This document shows positions 1-6,728 of a stretch of 7,687 nt of DNA, in pieces; within the stretch, counting starts at the first letter, position 1; every line of letters starts with the position of its first letter. A model generated the notes under the pieces. The model saw only the letters and a list, made by a program, of their open reading frames with translations, did not search any database and had not been told where the DNA came from. The DNA comes from Candidatus Hydrogenedentota bacterium (GTDB lineage Bacteria > Hydrogenedentota > Hydrogenedentia > Hydrogenedentales > SLHB01), in contig JAKJDA010000006.1 of assembly GCA_022706165.1 (NCBI GenBank), positions 275 to 7,961 on the forward strand. Reading direction: 5' to 3'. The position numbers and the translations under genes are program-made.

Positions 1-927
1 GTCCCCATCATCGCCGACATCGATGAAACCTTGTGTCTCGATCCCTCCGCCATCGAGAAGGCCATCACGCGGCGCGTCAAGGCCATCGCGCCCGTCCACA
101 TGCGCGGCGCCCCAGCCCCGATGGACGCGATCATGGACATCGCGAACAAACGCGGCATCCCCGTCATCGAAGACGTCGCACAGGCGGGCGGCGGCTCGTT
201 CCGCGGGAAACGGCTTGGAAGCATCGGCGCCATGGGATGTTTCAGTTTCGACTATTACAAAACGCTCACATGCGGCGAGGGCGGCTTCGTGACGACGAGC
301 GACGCGTGGCTCTACGATCGGGCGCGAAGTTGGCACGACACGGCTGCATGCTGGCGCCCGGACCGCTACGCGCAAGAACGCCGCACGGGCGAATTGTTCT
401 GCGGCGAAAATTACCGGATGAGCGAACTGCAAGGAGCCGTCGCGATCGCGCAGATTCGCAAGGCCGATTCCCTGATCGCTCGGCTTCGCGCCGCCAAAAA
501 ACGCATCAAGGACGAAATCGGCGGGTTTCCCGGCCTTGCCTTTCGCCGACTGACCGACGAGTCCGGCGACATCGGCACATGCCTGGCCATGTTCCTGCCC
601 ACGCCCGAAATCACGCGCCAGGCGTTGGATGCGATGAAAGCGGAAGGCGTTCCCGCAGGCGGCGTTTACGACGCAGAAGTGCGCGACTGGCATGTGTACG
701 CCTACTGGGACCACATTCTCGACATGAAGTCCGTCGCGCCGGACGGACTGCCCTGGAGCGGCATGCCGAAACGCGAACTTCCTCGCTACGCACGCGACAT
801 GTCCCCAAAAACGTTGGAGCTTCTATCACGATCCCTACTGATAACCGTTAACCCCTACTATTCCGAAGAAGATTGCGCGGCCATCGCGAAAGGCGTCAAC
901 AAAGTGTTGCACGCCTTGCTCCGGTGA
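1..927 (+). CDS. DegT/DnrJ/EryC1/StrS family PLP-dependent aminotransferase (5'-truncated by window edge)
   Basis: The reading frame is open from base 1 to the TGA at 925-927 and gives 308 visible residues. Family members are usually about 370-420 residues, so roughly the first 60-110 lie outside the window. Seen: VHMRGAPAPMDAI near visible residues 32-44, which matches the family's VHxxGxxxxMDxI stretch; IEDVAQAGGG near 56-65, where the Asp normally contacts the PLP pyridine nitrogen; and FSFDYYKTLTCGEGG near 81-95, whose lysine (visible residue 87, codon 259-261) should form the internal aldimine with PLP. The C-terminus (SRSLLITVNPYYSEED...IAKGVNKV) is also family-typical. Known for the family: transfer of an amino group, usually from glutamate, to a keto-sugar nucleotide in the making of surface polysaccharides or antibiotics; some members are dehydratases, but those replace this lysine with histidine. 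The substrate cannot be read from the sequence. An apparent TTG start at 31 is not a real start because homology continues upstream of it. Confidence 0.93.
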   Translation, partial: VPIIADIDETLCLDPSAIEKAITRRVKAIAPVHMRGAPAPMDAIMDIANKRGIPVIEDVAQAGGGSFRGKRLGSIGAMGCFSFDYYKTLTCGEGGFVTTSDAWLYDRARSWHDTAACWRPDRYAQERRTGELFCGENYRMSELQGAVAIAQIRKADSLIARLRAAKKRIKDEIGGFPGLAFRRLTDESGDIGTCLAMFLPTPEITRQALDAMKAEGVPAGGVYDAEVRDWHVYAYWDHILDMKSVAPDGLPWSGMPKRELPRYARDMSPKTLELLSRSLLITVNPYYSEEDCAAIAKGVNKVLHALLR

Positions 928-977
928 TTCCGAACGCGTGCCGATGGCATTTTGGAAAGCCTTTCGAGGCCACGAAG

Positions 978-982
978 AGGAG
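978..982 (+). promoter_or_regulatory. Ribosome binding site that fixes the lipoprotein start
   Basis: AGGAG lies 6 bases before the ATG at 989. It selects 989 over the in-frame ATG at 938, which has no comparable site and would bury the signal peptide 17 residues inside the protein. Confidence 0.8.
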
Positions 983-988
983 AAGAGC

Positions 989-2014
989 ATGAAGCGATTG
1001 ACCTTCCTGATTCCCGTCGTGTTGGCGTTGACCGCGTGCGGCATGCCGGAAAATTCGCCGTCCACAGCCCCGGGCCCGCATCCTCCGGCAACTTCCTCCG
1101 CCGCCACCCAACAGGACAGCCCCCCCGCGCCAACCGCCCCGCTGCGAATCGCCGTGGTGCCCAAAGGCCTGGTCCATCAATTCTGGTTGACCGTCAAAGC
1201 CGGCGCGGATGCGGCAGGCAAGGAATTTGGGGCAGAAATCCTCTGGAAAGGCCCGGCGAAGGAAACGGACATCCCGGAGCAGATCAACATCATCGAGGAC
1301 ATGATCCATGCGCGAGTCAGCGCAATTGTCATGGCCGCCTGCGACAAAGACGCGCTGGTCCATGCAGTCAAACGCGCCATGGACGCGAAAATCCCCGTCG
1401 TTGCCATCGATTCCGGCATCGCCGACGAGACCCTCCCCATCTCGTTTGTCGCCACGGACAATATTGCCGGAGCCAAGAGCGCCGCGGAGACGCTTGCAAC
1501 ACTCGTCGGCGAAAAGGGAAAAGTCGGCCTGATCCCATTTGTGCCGGGCGCGGCGACCTCGGTCATGCGAGAACAAGGTTTTCTAAAAGGCATGAAGGCG
1601 TTTCCGGCCATCCAGGTGTTGCCGCCGCTGTACAGTTACAGCGACGTGGCCAAAGGCATGACCGCCGCCGAGGACATGATGACGGCCAATCCGGACCTCG
1701 CAGGCATCTTCGCCGCGAACGAAAGCGGCGCCATGGGCGCGGCCCAAGCCATCAAGGCCGCCGGCAAGACAGGCCACGTAAAACTGGTCGCCTTTGACGC
1801 TGCCGAAGAAGAAGTAAACGCCCTCAAGGAAGGAGTCATCCAGGCGCTCATCGTGCAAAATCCGTTCCAAATGGGCTATCTAGGCGTAAAAGCCGCCGTG
1901 GATCACCTGCAGGGACGTCCCGTCGCAAAACGCATCGACACCGGCGTGACTGTGGTCACCTCCGAAAACCTCGACGCCCCGGAAGTTCAACAACTGTTGA
2001 ACCCTCTGAAGTGA
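989..2014 (+). CDS. Sugar ABC transporter substrate-binding lipoprotein (ribose/RbsB-type periplasmic binding protein)
   Basis: The product has 341 residues. A lipoprotein signal peptide is clear: a charged MKR start, a hydrophobic run, then the lipobox LTAC with the lipidated cysteine at residue 17. A Pro/Ala/Ser/Thr-rich linker follows (about 20-51), then a type 1 periplasmic-binding fold starting at LRIAVVPKG. Family-like segments are the IDSGI and FVATDN stretches between the lobes, GAATSVMREQGFLKGM, IFAANESGAMGAAQAIKAAG, LVAFDA and ALIVQNPFQMGYLGV. Members of this family bind a sugar such as ribose, xylose or a related ligand outside the cytoplasmic membrane and deliver it to an ABC importer. 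No ATPase or permease gene is next to it, so the partner must be elsewhere, or the protein may act as a sensor ligand-binder. The gene sits 61 bases after the aminotransferase and 43 bases before the ligase. The fold assignment is firm; the ligand is unknown. Confidence 0.92.
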   Translation: MKRLTFLIPVVLALTACGMPENSPSTAPGPHPPATSSAATQQDSPPAPTAPLRIAVVPKGLVHQFWLTVKAGADAAGKEFGAEILWKGPAKETDIPEQINIIEDMIHARVSAIVMAACDKDALVHAVKRAMDAKIPVVAIDSGIADETLPISFVATDNIAGAKSAAETLATLVGEKGKVGLIPFVPGAATSVMREQGFLKGMKAFPAIQVLPPLYSYSDVAKGMTAAEDMMTANPDLAGIFAANESGAMGAAQAIKAAGKTGHVKLVAFDAAEEEVNALKEGVIQALIVQNPFQMGYLGVKAAVDHLQGRPVAKRIDTGVTVVTSENLDAPEVQQLLNPLK

Positions 2015-2044
2015 CGCGCGGCACGCCCCCCAAAAACCTCCAAC

Positions 2045-2049
2045 AGGAG
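2045..2049 (+). promoter_or_regulatory. Ribosome binding site of the acyl-CoA ligase
   Basis: AGGAG stands 8 bases before the ATG at 2058, inside the 43-base gap after the lipoprotein gene. The gap shows no terminator or promoter, which is compatible with co-transcription of the two genes. Confidence 0.75.
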
Positions 2050-2057
2050 AACAAAAC

Positions 2058-3605
2058 ATGAGCCTCAATCTCGCACATTACCTGCAAATGTCGGCGGAAC
2101 TCCACGCAGACCGCTCCGCCGCCGTGTTCGATGAAAACCGCATCTCCTACGGCGAACTTGCCGCCATGGTCAAGCGCGTCGCCGGCATGCTGCGATCGCT
2201 CGGCGTCCAAAAAGGCGACAAGGTCGGCATGATGATCCCCAACACGCCGCACTTTCCCGTAATTTACTACGGCATCCTCCATGCAGGAGCCACGGTCGTG
2301 CCGATCAACACCATGCTCAAGGCCCACGAGATTCTGTATCACATCGACGATTCCGACGTGAAAGTCCTGTTCACCTGGAATCTTTTTTACCCAGAAACCT
2401 ACCACGCTTTCCGAGACTCCGGAACATGCCGCCATCTCATTGTCGTAGCGCGACCCGGCGACAGCGAGGACCTGCCCGAAGGAATGTCCTTCTCGACGTT
2501 ACTGGAAACGTCGCCCGAGGCCGACATGGAAGACACCATGCCCGACGACACGGCGGTGATCTTATACACCTCCGGAACCACCGGATTTCCGAAGGGCGCG
2601 GAACTGACGCATTTCAACATGTTTTTCAATGCGTTCTACGTGCGGGACAACGTGATACGCGCGAAACCCGGCGACATCGTGCTGGCGGTGCTGCCCCTGT
2701 TTCATTCATTCGGCCAAACCTGCATTATGAACGCGGCTTTCCTGGCAGGCGCAACGGTCACCATGATGGCCCAATTCGAAACGAAAAAAACCATGGCCGT
2801 GATTCAGCGCGATCGGGTGAGCATCATGGCCGCCGTGCCCACCATGTATTTTTTCATGTTGAACGTGGAAGACCCCGACGCCTACGACCTTTCCAGCATT
2901 CGCATGGCCGTTTCAGGCGGCTCTTCCCTGCCGCTCGACATCCTGAACCGTTTCGAGCAACGCTACGGCGTTCGTCTTCTCGAAGGATATGGGCTCTCGG
3001 AGACCAGCCCCGTGGCGTCGTTCAACGTCCTCGATCGCCCCAGCAAGCCGGGCTCGATCGGACTTCCCATCTGGGGCTGCGAAATGCGCATCATGCGCGA
3101 AGACGGTTCCTTCGCCGCAACAGGGGAGATCGGCGAAATCGTCATCCGCGGCCACAACGTCATGAAAGGATACTACAAGAAACCCATCGCCACGAACGAA
3201 ACGATCGTCAATGGCTGGCTGCACACCGGCGATCTCGCGCGTGCCGACGAAGAAGGCTACTTCTTCATCGTTGACCGCAAAAAAGACGTCATCATCCGCG
3301 GCGGCATGAATATCTATCCCCGCGAAATCGAGGAAGTGTTGTATGCCCACCCCGCCGTGCTCGAAGCGGCCGTGGTCGGCGTGCCCGACGAGGCGCGAGG
3401 AGAAGAAGTGCGTGCGTACATCTCGCTGCGTCAAAGCGCGCACGTTTCCGAGGGAGACCTTTCCGCCTATTGCGCGGAACGCATGGCCCGGTACAAATGC
3501 CCCAAGGAATTCGTCGTGTTGAAAGCCCTGCCCAAAGGGCCCACCGGCAAAATCCTCAAGCGCGTCATCAAAGATTGCGTTCGCAAAGGCGAACCGATCG
3601 TCTGA
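2058..3605 (+). CDS. Long-chain fatty acid--CoA ligase (AMP-forming, FadD/LcfB type)
   Basis: A complete 515-residue member of the ANL adenylate-forming superfamily, close to the usual 500-560 of bacterial acyl-CoA ligases. Core motifs appear in order: the phosphate-binding loop YTSGTTGFPKG at 170-180; LPLFHSFG near 212-219; GYGLSETSP at 310-318 (A5, with the conserved Glu315); HTGD at 389-392 with the ATP-ribose-binding Asp392; the hinge DRKKD at 406-410; GGMNIYPREIEEVL near 425-438 region just after it; and PKGPTGKILKR near 492-502 with the catalytic lysine K498. All key residues are present, so it should be active. The expected reaction is activation of a carboxylic acid, probably a medium- or long-chain fatty acid, with ATP to an acyl-adenylate and then to acyl-CoA in the cytoplasm. 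Chain length cannot be fixed from sequence. The downstream hairpin and promoter suggest it is the last gene of its transcription unit. Confidence 0.95.
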   Translation: MSLNLAHYLQMSAELHADRSAAVFDENRISYGELAAMVKRVAGMLRSLGVQKGDKVGMMIPNTPHFPVIYYGILHAGATVVPINTMLKAHEILYHIDDSDVKVLFTWNLFYPETYHAFRDSGTCRHLIVVARPGDSEDLPEGMSFSTLLETSPEADMEDTMPDDTAVILYTSGTTGFPKGAELTHFNMFFNAFYVRDNVIRAKPGDIVLAVLPLFHSFGQTCIMNAAFLAGATVTMMAQFETKKTMAVIQRDRVSIMAAVPTMYFFMLNVEDPDAYDLSSIRMAVSGGSSLPLDILNRFEQRYGVRLLEGYGLSETSPVASFNVLDRPSKPGSIGLPIWGCEMRIMREDGSFAATGEIGEIVIRGHNVMKGYYKKPIATNETIVNGWLHTGDLARADEEGYFFIVDRKKDVIIRGGMNIYPREIEEVLYAHPAVLEAAVVGVPDEARGEEVRAYISLRQSAHVSEGDLSAYCAERMARYKCPKEFVVLKALPKGPTGKILKRVIKDCVRKGEPIV

Positions 3606-3607
3606 AA

Positions 3608-3646
3608 CCGCGCCCAGACCTCCCAGCGCCCAAGCGCGGGACGCGG
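3608..3646 (+). terminator. Possible terminator hairpin after the acyl-CoA ligase
   Basis: Immediately after the TGA, CCGCGCCC (3608-3615) can pair with GGGACGCGG (3638-3646) with a single bulged A at 3641. An inner GCGC-CCAA-GCGC stem-loop lies at 3626-3637, leaving a 10-base unpaired stretch on the 5' side. No clean T-tract follows; the nearest T-rich stretch is CTTGATT at 3654-3660. It may be a weak or factor-assisted terminator, or only chance pairing in GC-rich DNA. Confidence 0.3.
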
Positions 3647-3654
3647 CGGACTGC

Positions 3655-3683
3655 TTGATTCGAGGCGCGGCGGAACGTATGCT
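3655..3683 (+). promoter_or_regulatory. Candidate sigma70-type promoter for the first radical SAM gene
   Basis: TTGATT (3655-3660, 4/6 to the -35 consensus) and TATGCT (3678-3683, 4/6 to the -10 consensus) are separated by exactly 17 bases. Transcription would begin near 3690, leaving a leader of about 100 bases. Support comes from a similar element in the next gap at 5285-5313. A short inverted repeat, GAACG (3673-3677) and CGTTC (3687-3691), brackets the -10 box and could be an operator, but five-base arms may be chance. Confidence 0.4.
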
Positions 3684-3793
3684 CAACGTTCTATGCGGCT
3701 CGCAAGACGCCGTTCGTGCGCGCAGTCGAGACCGATGGCGCGCGGCATGGCGTGCCGCCATAGGGCATTCTCCACAAAGGCGATCGAAGAATA

Positions 3794-5224
3794 ATGAGGA
3801 AATTAAGAGTCTTTCTCGCCAATGTCGGCGTGTGGCGAAAATATGGGGACTTCTTCGTCGTTCCGCCGCTGGGGATTCTAAGCCTGGCCGCATATTTACG
3901 TTCCAAACGGGACGTTGAGGTGCAACTGGCCAATCAGCGCTTCGAGAAGTGTTCAAACGAGGAACTCGTCCAGCGCATTCGCGATTTCTCCGCAGACGTG
4001 GTTGGACTGGGTTCGCTCACCCCGACCGCCTGGACCTTCGCCCCCATCGCGCAGCTCATCAAGGAATGGAGGCCCGAAACGCTCATTGTCCTCGGCGGCC
4101 CGCACGTCAGCGCGGTAGGGGCCGAAGCGCTCCGACCGGTGAACGCGGATGTCGCCATTCCCGGCGAGGGGGAATGGGCTTTCGAACACGTGCTGCGCGA
4201 ACATTTCGATGGAGGCAATCTCGACCGCGTGCCAGGGATCGCGTGGCGGAACGGCGACGGCGCCGTAGTGCAAAACCCCGGCGCAACCGCGCGCGTGAAC
4301 GACCTGGATTCGCTGCCGTTTCCCGCCTATGACTTGCTGGACCTGCCGTCCTATTGGCGCACGCGAGGCCCGCTCATTCCTTTGAAGAAGCGCTTCATCG
4401 ACCTGTTCACGAGCCGCGGCTGCATATACCAATGCGCGTATTGCCACAGCGCGTTCGGCAAGGTCTTCCGCGCCTGCTCGGCCGAGCGCATCGCCGACGA
4501 GATCGCCTACTTTCAACGCCGCTATGACATCAATGAGGTCCATTTCAGCGACGATTCGTTCAACTTGGACGAACAGCGCATCTTCGAGTTGTCCGACCTG
4601 CTCATCCGCAGGAACATCCGCGTCCGGATATGCTTCCCCAACGGAGTGCGCAGCGATTTGTTGACAGAGCAGACCATCGACGCGCTCGTCGCTGCGGGAT
4701 GGTGCCAAGCCAATTTCGCCTTGGACACCGGCTCGCCGCGTCTCCAACGGATGTTCGGGAGAAATTTGGACATACCGCGCTTTCTCAAGGCTGTCGAGTA
4801 CTCCACTTCCAAAGGAGTGCTGGCCGCGGGCTGCAACATGCTTGGATTCCCCACCGAAACGGCCGAGGAAATGGCCGAAACCGCCCGCGTCGCCTCGGAG
4901 TCGGCCCTGCACTTCGCGGCGTTTCTGCGCGTGACCCCATTCCCCGGCACGCCGCTATACACATATCTGGAAAAGGAACAGCCGGAAAAACTCGCGCAAC
5001 TTCGCTATGAGGAAGCAGACATTCACTCGTTCCGAAGCTCGTTGCCCAATTTCTCGGCGGTTCCGGACGATCAACTGCGCGGCTGTTTTCGGCGCGCGGC
5101 GCTTCGTTTCTACGCCAGGCCTAAGCGAATCATTCGCATACTTCGCGACGTCCCTGCGCCTGTCCGCCAGACCTTGGGCTTCGCGCACATGGTGGCGCGA
5201 CGTGCGTTGTTCGGCAATCGATGA
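3794..5224 (+). CDS. B12-binding domain-containing radical SAM protein (first of pair)
   Basis: The product has 476 residues. The N-terminal part (about 1-145) is a cobalamin-binding Rossmann-like domain: an opening strand KLRVFLANVG, ADVVGLGSLTPT near 67-78, LIVLGGPHVSA near 97-107 and DVAIPGEGE near 119-127. As in the BchE-like group, the classic DxHxxG cobalamin motif is absent. A PFPAYDLL linker near 175-182 leads into the radical SAM barrel, where C210, C214 and C217 (RGCIYQCAYC) form the CxxxCxxC 4Fe-4S site. Further barrel motifs are EVHFSDDSFN (248-257), ANFALDTGS (306-314) and CNMLGFPTET (347-356). Enzymes of this class use SAM, often with methylcobalamin, to methylate or rearrange unreactive carbons; the substrate is not deducible. 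The start at 3794 is the only plausible one after an in-frame TAG at 3761. Its ribosome binding site is weak: AAAGG at 3776-3780 is 13 bases away, and GAAGA at 3786-3790 is very close. Confidence 0.92.
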   Translation: MRKLRVFLANVGVWRKYGDFFVVPPLGILSLAAYLRSKRDVEVQLANQRFEKCSNEELVQRIRDFSADVVGLGSLTPTAWTFAPIAQLIKEWRPETLIVLGGPHVSAVGAEALRPVNADVAIPGEGEWAFEHVLREHFDGGNLDRVPGIAWRNGDGAVVQNPGATARVNDLDSLPFPAYDLLDLPSYWRTRGPLIPLKKRFIDLFTSRGCIYQCAYCHSAFGKVFRACSAERIADEIAYFQRRYDINEVHFSDDSFNLDEQRIFELSDLLIRRNIRVRICFPNGVRSDLLTEQTIDALVAAGWCQANFALDTGSPRLQRMFGRNLDIPRFLKAVEYSTSKGVLAAGCNMLGFPTETAEEMAETARVASESALHFAAFLRVTPFPGTPLYTYLEKEQPEKLAQLRYEEADIHSFRSSLPNFSAVPDDQLRGCFRRAALRFYARPKRIIRILRDVPAPVRQTLGFAHMVARRALFGNR

Positions 5225-5268
5225 GATTTCGCGGCAGACATTTTGAGGCCGCCAGGAGCGAGCGCGTC

Positions 5269-5278
5269 AAATGCATTT
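5269..5278. repeat. Perfect palindrome AAATGCATTT upstream of the second promoter
   Basis: A perfect 10-base palindrome ends 6 bases before the candidate -35 box at 5285. It is AT-rich inside GC-rich surroundings, and its placement would suit an operator or activator site. Only one copy is seen and no regulator gene is nearby. Confidence 0.25.
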
Positions 5279-5284
5279 TGCGAG

Positions 5285-5313
5285 TTGAAACGCTGCGCGC
5301 CGCGCCGTATTCT
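5285..5313 (+). promoter_or_regulatory. Candidate sigma70-type promoter for the second radical SAM gene
   Basis: TTGAAA (5285-5290, 5/6 to the -35 consensus) and TATTCT (5308-5313, 4/6 to the -10 consensus) are separated by exactly 17 bases. Transcription would start near 5320, about 44 bases before the ATG at 5364. The spacer and the bases after the -10 box resemble the candidate at 3655-3683, which makes both more credible. Confidence 0.5.
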
Positions 5314-5352
5314 CGGCGTTGCACGATGGGGCAAGCCATCCCAGTCATACAT

Positions 5353-5357
5353 GAGGG
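5353..5357 (+). promoter_or_regulatory. Ribosome binding site of the second radical SAM gene
   Basis: GAGGG lies 6 bases before the ATG at 5364 and supports that start. The ATG at 5351 is in another reading frame and overlaps this site. Confidence 0.6.
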
Positions 5358-5363
5358 CAACCA

Positions 5364-6728
5364 ATGACGCACCCGATCCTCTACATCCATCCAGACACCG
5401 ATATGATGCTGCGGGAGATTATCCCGATGTCATTGCCCGCGCTGATCAACCGTCTGTCCGAGCCGGTCATGGGCCGCTTCCACGACGAATGGACGGAAAA
5501 CGAAATTCGCGCGGCGCGCATTGTATTGCTAGACGTGCATTGGGACTTGTCTCTGCGATCGGCAGTGCGGTTGTCCCAGCAGGTAAAGCGGATCAATCCC
5601 CGCGCAACGGTCATCGCGGGCGGTCTCTCGGCCACGCTGTTCGCGCCGCAACTCCTGCGCGACTCGCCGATCGACTATGTCATTCGCGGGGATGGCGAGA
5701 TACCATTGCTGCGTCTGGTGGACGCAGTCCTGCACGGAAAACCCGCCGACCAAGTCCCGAATGTCGTCAGCCGCGCATTCACCTCGCCAAACTGGTACGC
5801 CCTCACCTCGGAAGACCTCAGCGCCGGCAACTTCCGCGATATCTCATGGTTCCCGAGTCTTGAGAAAGGTCTCGCGAAGGTACATCGCTATTCGCACGGC
5901 AAGGTCTACCCTGTGCACCCGTTCCTGATGACGTATCGAGGATGCCCGATGGGCTGCGAAGATTGTTACGGAGGGTGTCAGAAGCAGCCGTGGCTGTTCC
6001 GGCGAGGCTGGGTGCTGCGCGCGCCGGAGAAAGTGAAGGAAGACCTCGCGGCGTGGAGCGACGACCCGGACATGCGCTTCGTGAACGTCTGGCACGATTT
6101 TATCTCGGTGTTGGAGCCGTCGTATGCGGAAGAGGTGCTCGACCGAACCTACGACCTCGATGTGTACTTCAGTTTCTTCCGTCTTCCGACGGGCCGAGGG
6201 CATCAGGCGCGCCCCGAAGGCGTGCCGCTAAACCCCGACGGCACGCTTGCGCCGGATATCAGCGAGTTCCGTCTCGTGACCAATCGCGGCGTGGAACTGT
6301 TGACCAACGCCTTCCGCGGGGGACGCATCCTCTTCTCGCTGGACCAGTACCACAACACGACGGACAAGCTGCCCGATATCGGCAAGCTGATCGAGTGCAT
6401 TCAACAAGCGATGGCCGCCAAACGCTTCGAGGTATGGTTGGGCTATCTCAAACGCGTGGCCTTGCGATCGCCCGAATACGCCAAGGCGTTGGATGTCGTC
6501 GTGAAGGAGACAGGCTGCACGCCGTTCCGCTGGGACATGTGCATGAAGGACGGCCCGTGGCCCAACGAGGACGGCCTCGGCAAGGAAGAAGACTACCAGG
6601 AGTGCCTCCGCAATCCGCGCCCCTTCTTTTTCTTCAATCGGCTATGCCGCGCCGCCGTACAGGTGAACCGCTACGCGCCGGCCATCATGCCAACGCTCAC
6701 GAAGCTCCACCGTCGCTACCTGAAGTAA
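5364..6728 (+). CDS. Divergent B12-binding-type radical SAM protein (second of pair)
   Basis: The product has 454 residues. The N-terminal region (about 1-135) looks like a cobalamin-binding Rossmann-type domain: PILYIHPDTD, ARIVLLDVHWD near 51-61, ATVIAGGLSATLF near 81-93 and DYVIRGDGEIPLL near 104-116. No DxHxxG motif is seen. The radical SAM site is YRGCPMGCEDCYGGC, with C194, C198 and C201 as CxxxCxxC and an extra C205. Later strands fit a barrel (MRFVNVWHDFISV, DVYFSFFRLP, GRILFSLDQYHN, FEVWLGYLKR), but the ESGS-like and GFPxET-like motifs of its neighbour are not recognisable. A loop rich in Gly/Pro near 276-298 looks inserted. The C-terminal part holds C385, C393, C414 and C428, which might bind an auxiliary cluster; that is only inference. 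The enzyme should cleave SAM reductively on an unknown substrate. Its own promoter candidate precedes it, and its 3' end overlaps the convergent gene by 32 bases. Confidence 0.85.
   Translation: MTHPILYIHPDTDMMLREIIPMSLPALINRLSEPVMGRFHDEWTENEIRAARIVLLDVHWDLSLRSAVRLSQQVKRINPRATVIAGGLSATLFAPQLLRDSPIDYVIRGDGEIPLLRLVDAVLHGKPADQVPNVVSRAFTSPNWYALTSEDLSAGNFRDISWFPSLEKGLAKVHRYSHGKVYPVHPFLMTYRGCPMGCEDCYGGCQKQPWLFRRGWVLRAPEKVKEDLAAWSDDPDMRFVNVWHDFISVLEPSYAEEVLDRTYDLDVYFSFFRLPTGRGHQARPEGVPLNPDGTLAPDISEFRLVTNRGVELLTNAFRGGRILFSLDQYHNTTDKLPDIGKLIECIQQAMAAKRFEVWLGYLKRVALRSPEYAKALDVVVKETGCTPFRWDMCMKDGPWPNEDGLGKEEDYQECLRNPRPFFFFNRLCRAAVQVNRYAPAIMPTLTKLHRRYLK

Noticed and set aside
31..33. TTG as a possible start codon for the aminotransferase
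   Set aside because: The frame is open to base 1 and the product lacks the N-terminal part of the family, so the gene begins before the window.
938..988. In-frame ATG at 938 giving a 17-residue longer lipoprotein
   Set aside because: It would place the signal peptide internally, and the strong AGGAG site at 978-982 points to 989.
896..1576. Minus-strand open frame of 226 codons antisense to the lipoprotein gene
   Set aside because: The product is a low-complexity Gly/Arg/Asp-rich shadow, and the plus-strand gene is well supported.
2913..3956. Long minus-strand open frame of 347 codons antisense to the ligase and the start of the next gene
   Set aside because: The translation shows no recognisable domain and is His/Arg/Ala/Asp-rich, as expected from the GC-rich complement of a real gene; the opposite strand holds an unmistakable ligase.
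3953..4912. Minus-strand open frame of 319 codons antisense to the first radical SAM gene
   Set aside because: No family motif is visible, and it lies wholly within a well-supported gene on the other strand.
5231..5252. GCGGC...GCCGC inverted repeat as a terminator after the first radical SAM gene
   Set aside because: Five-base arms with a 12-base loop and no T-tract; within chance for this composition.
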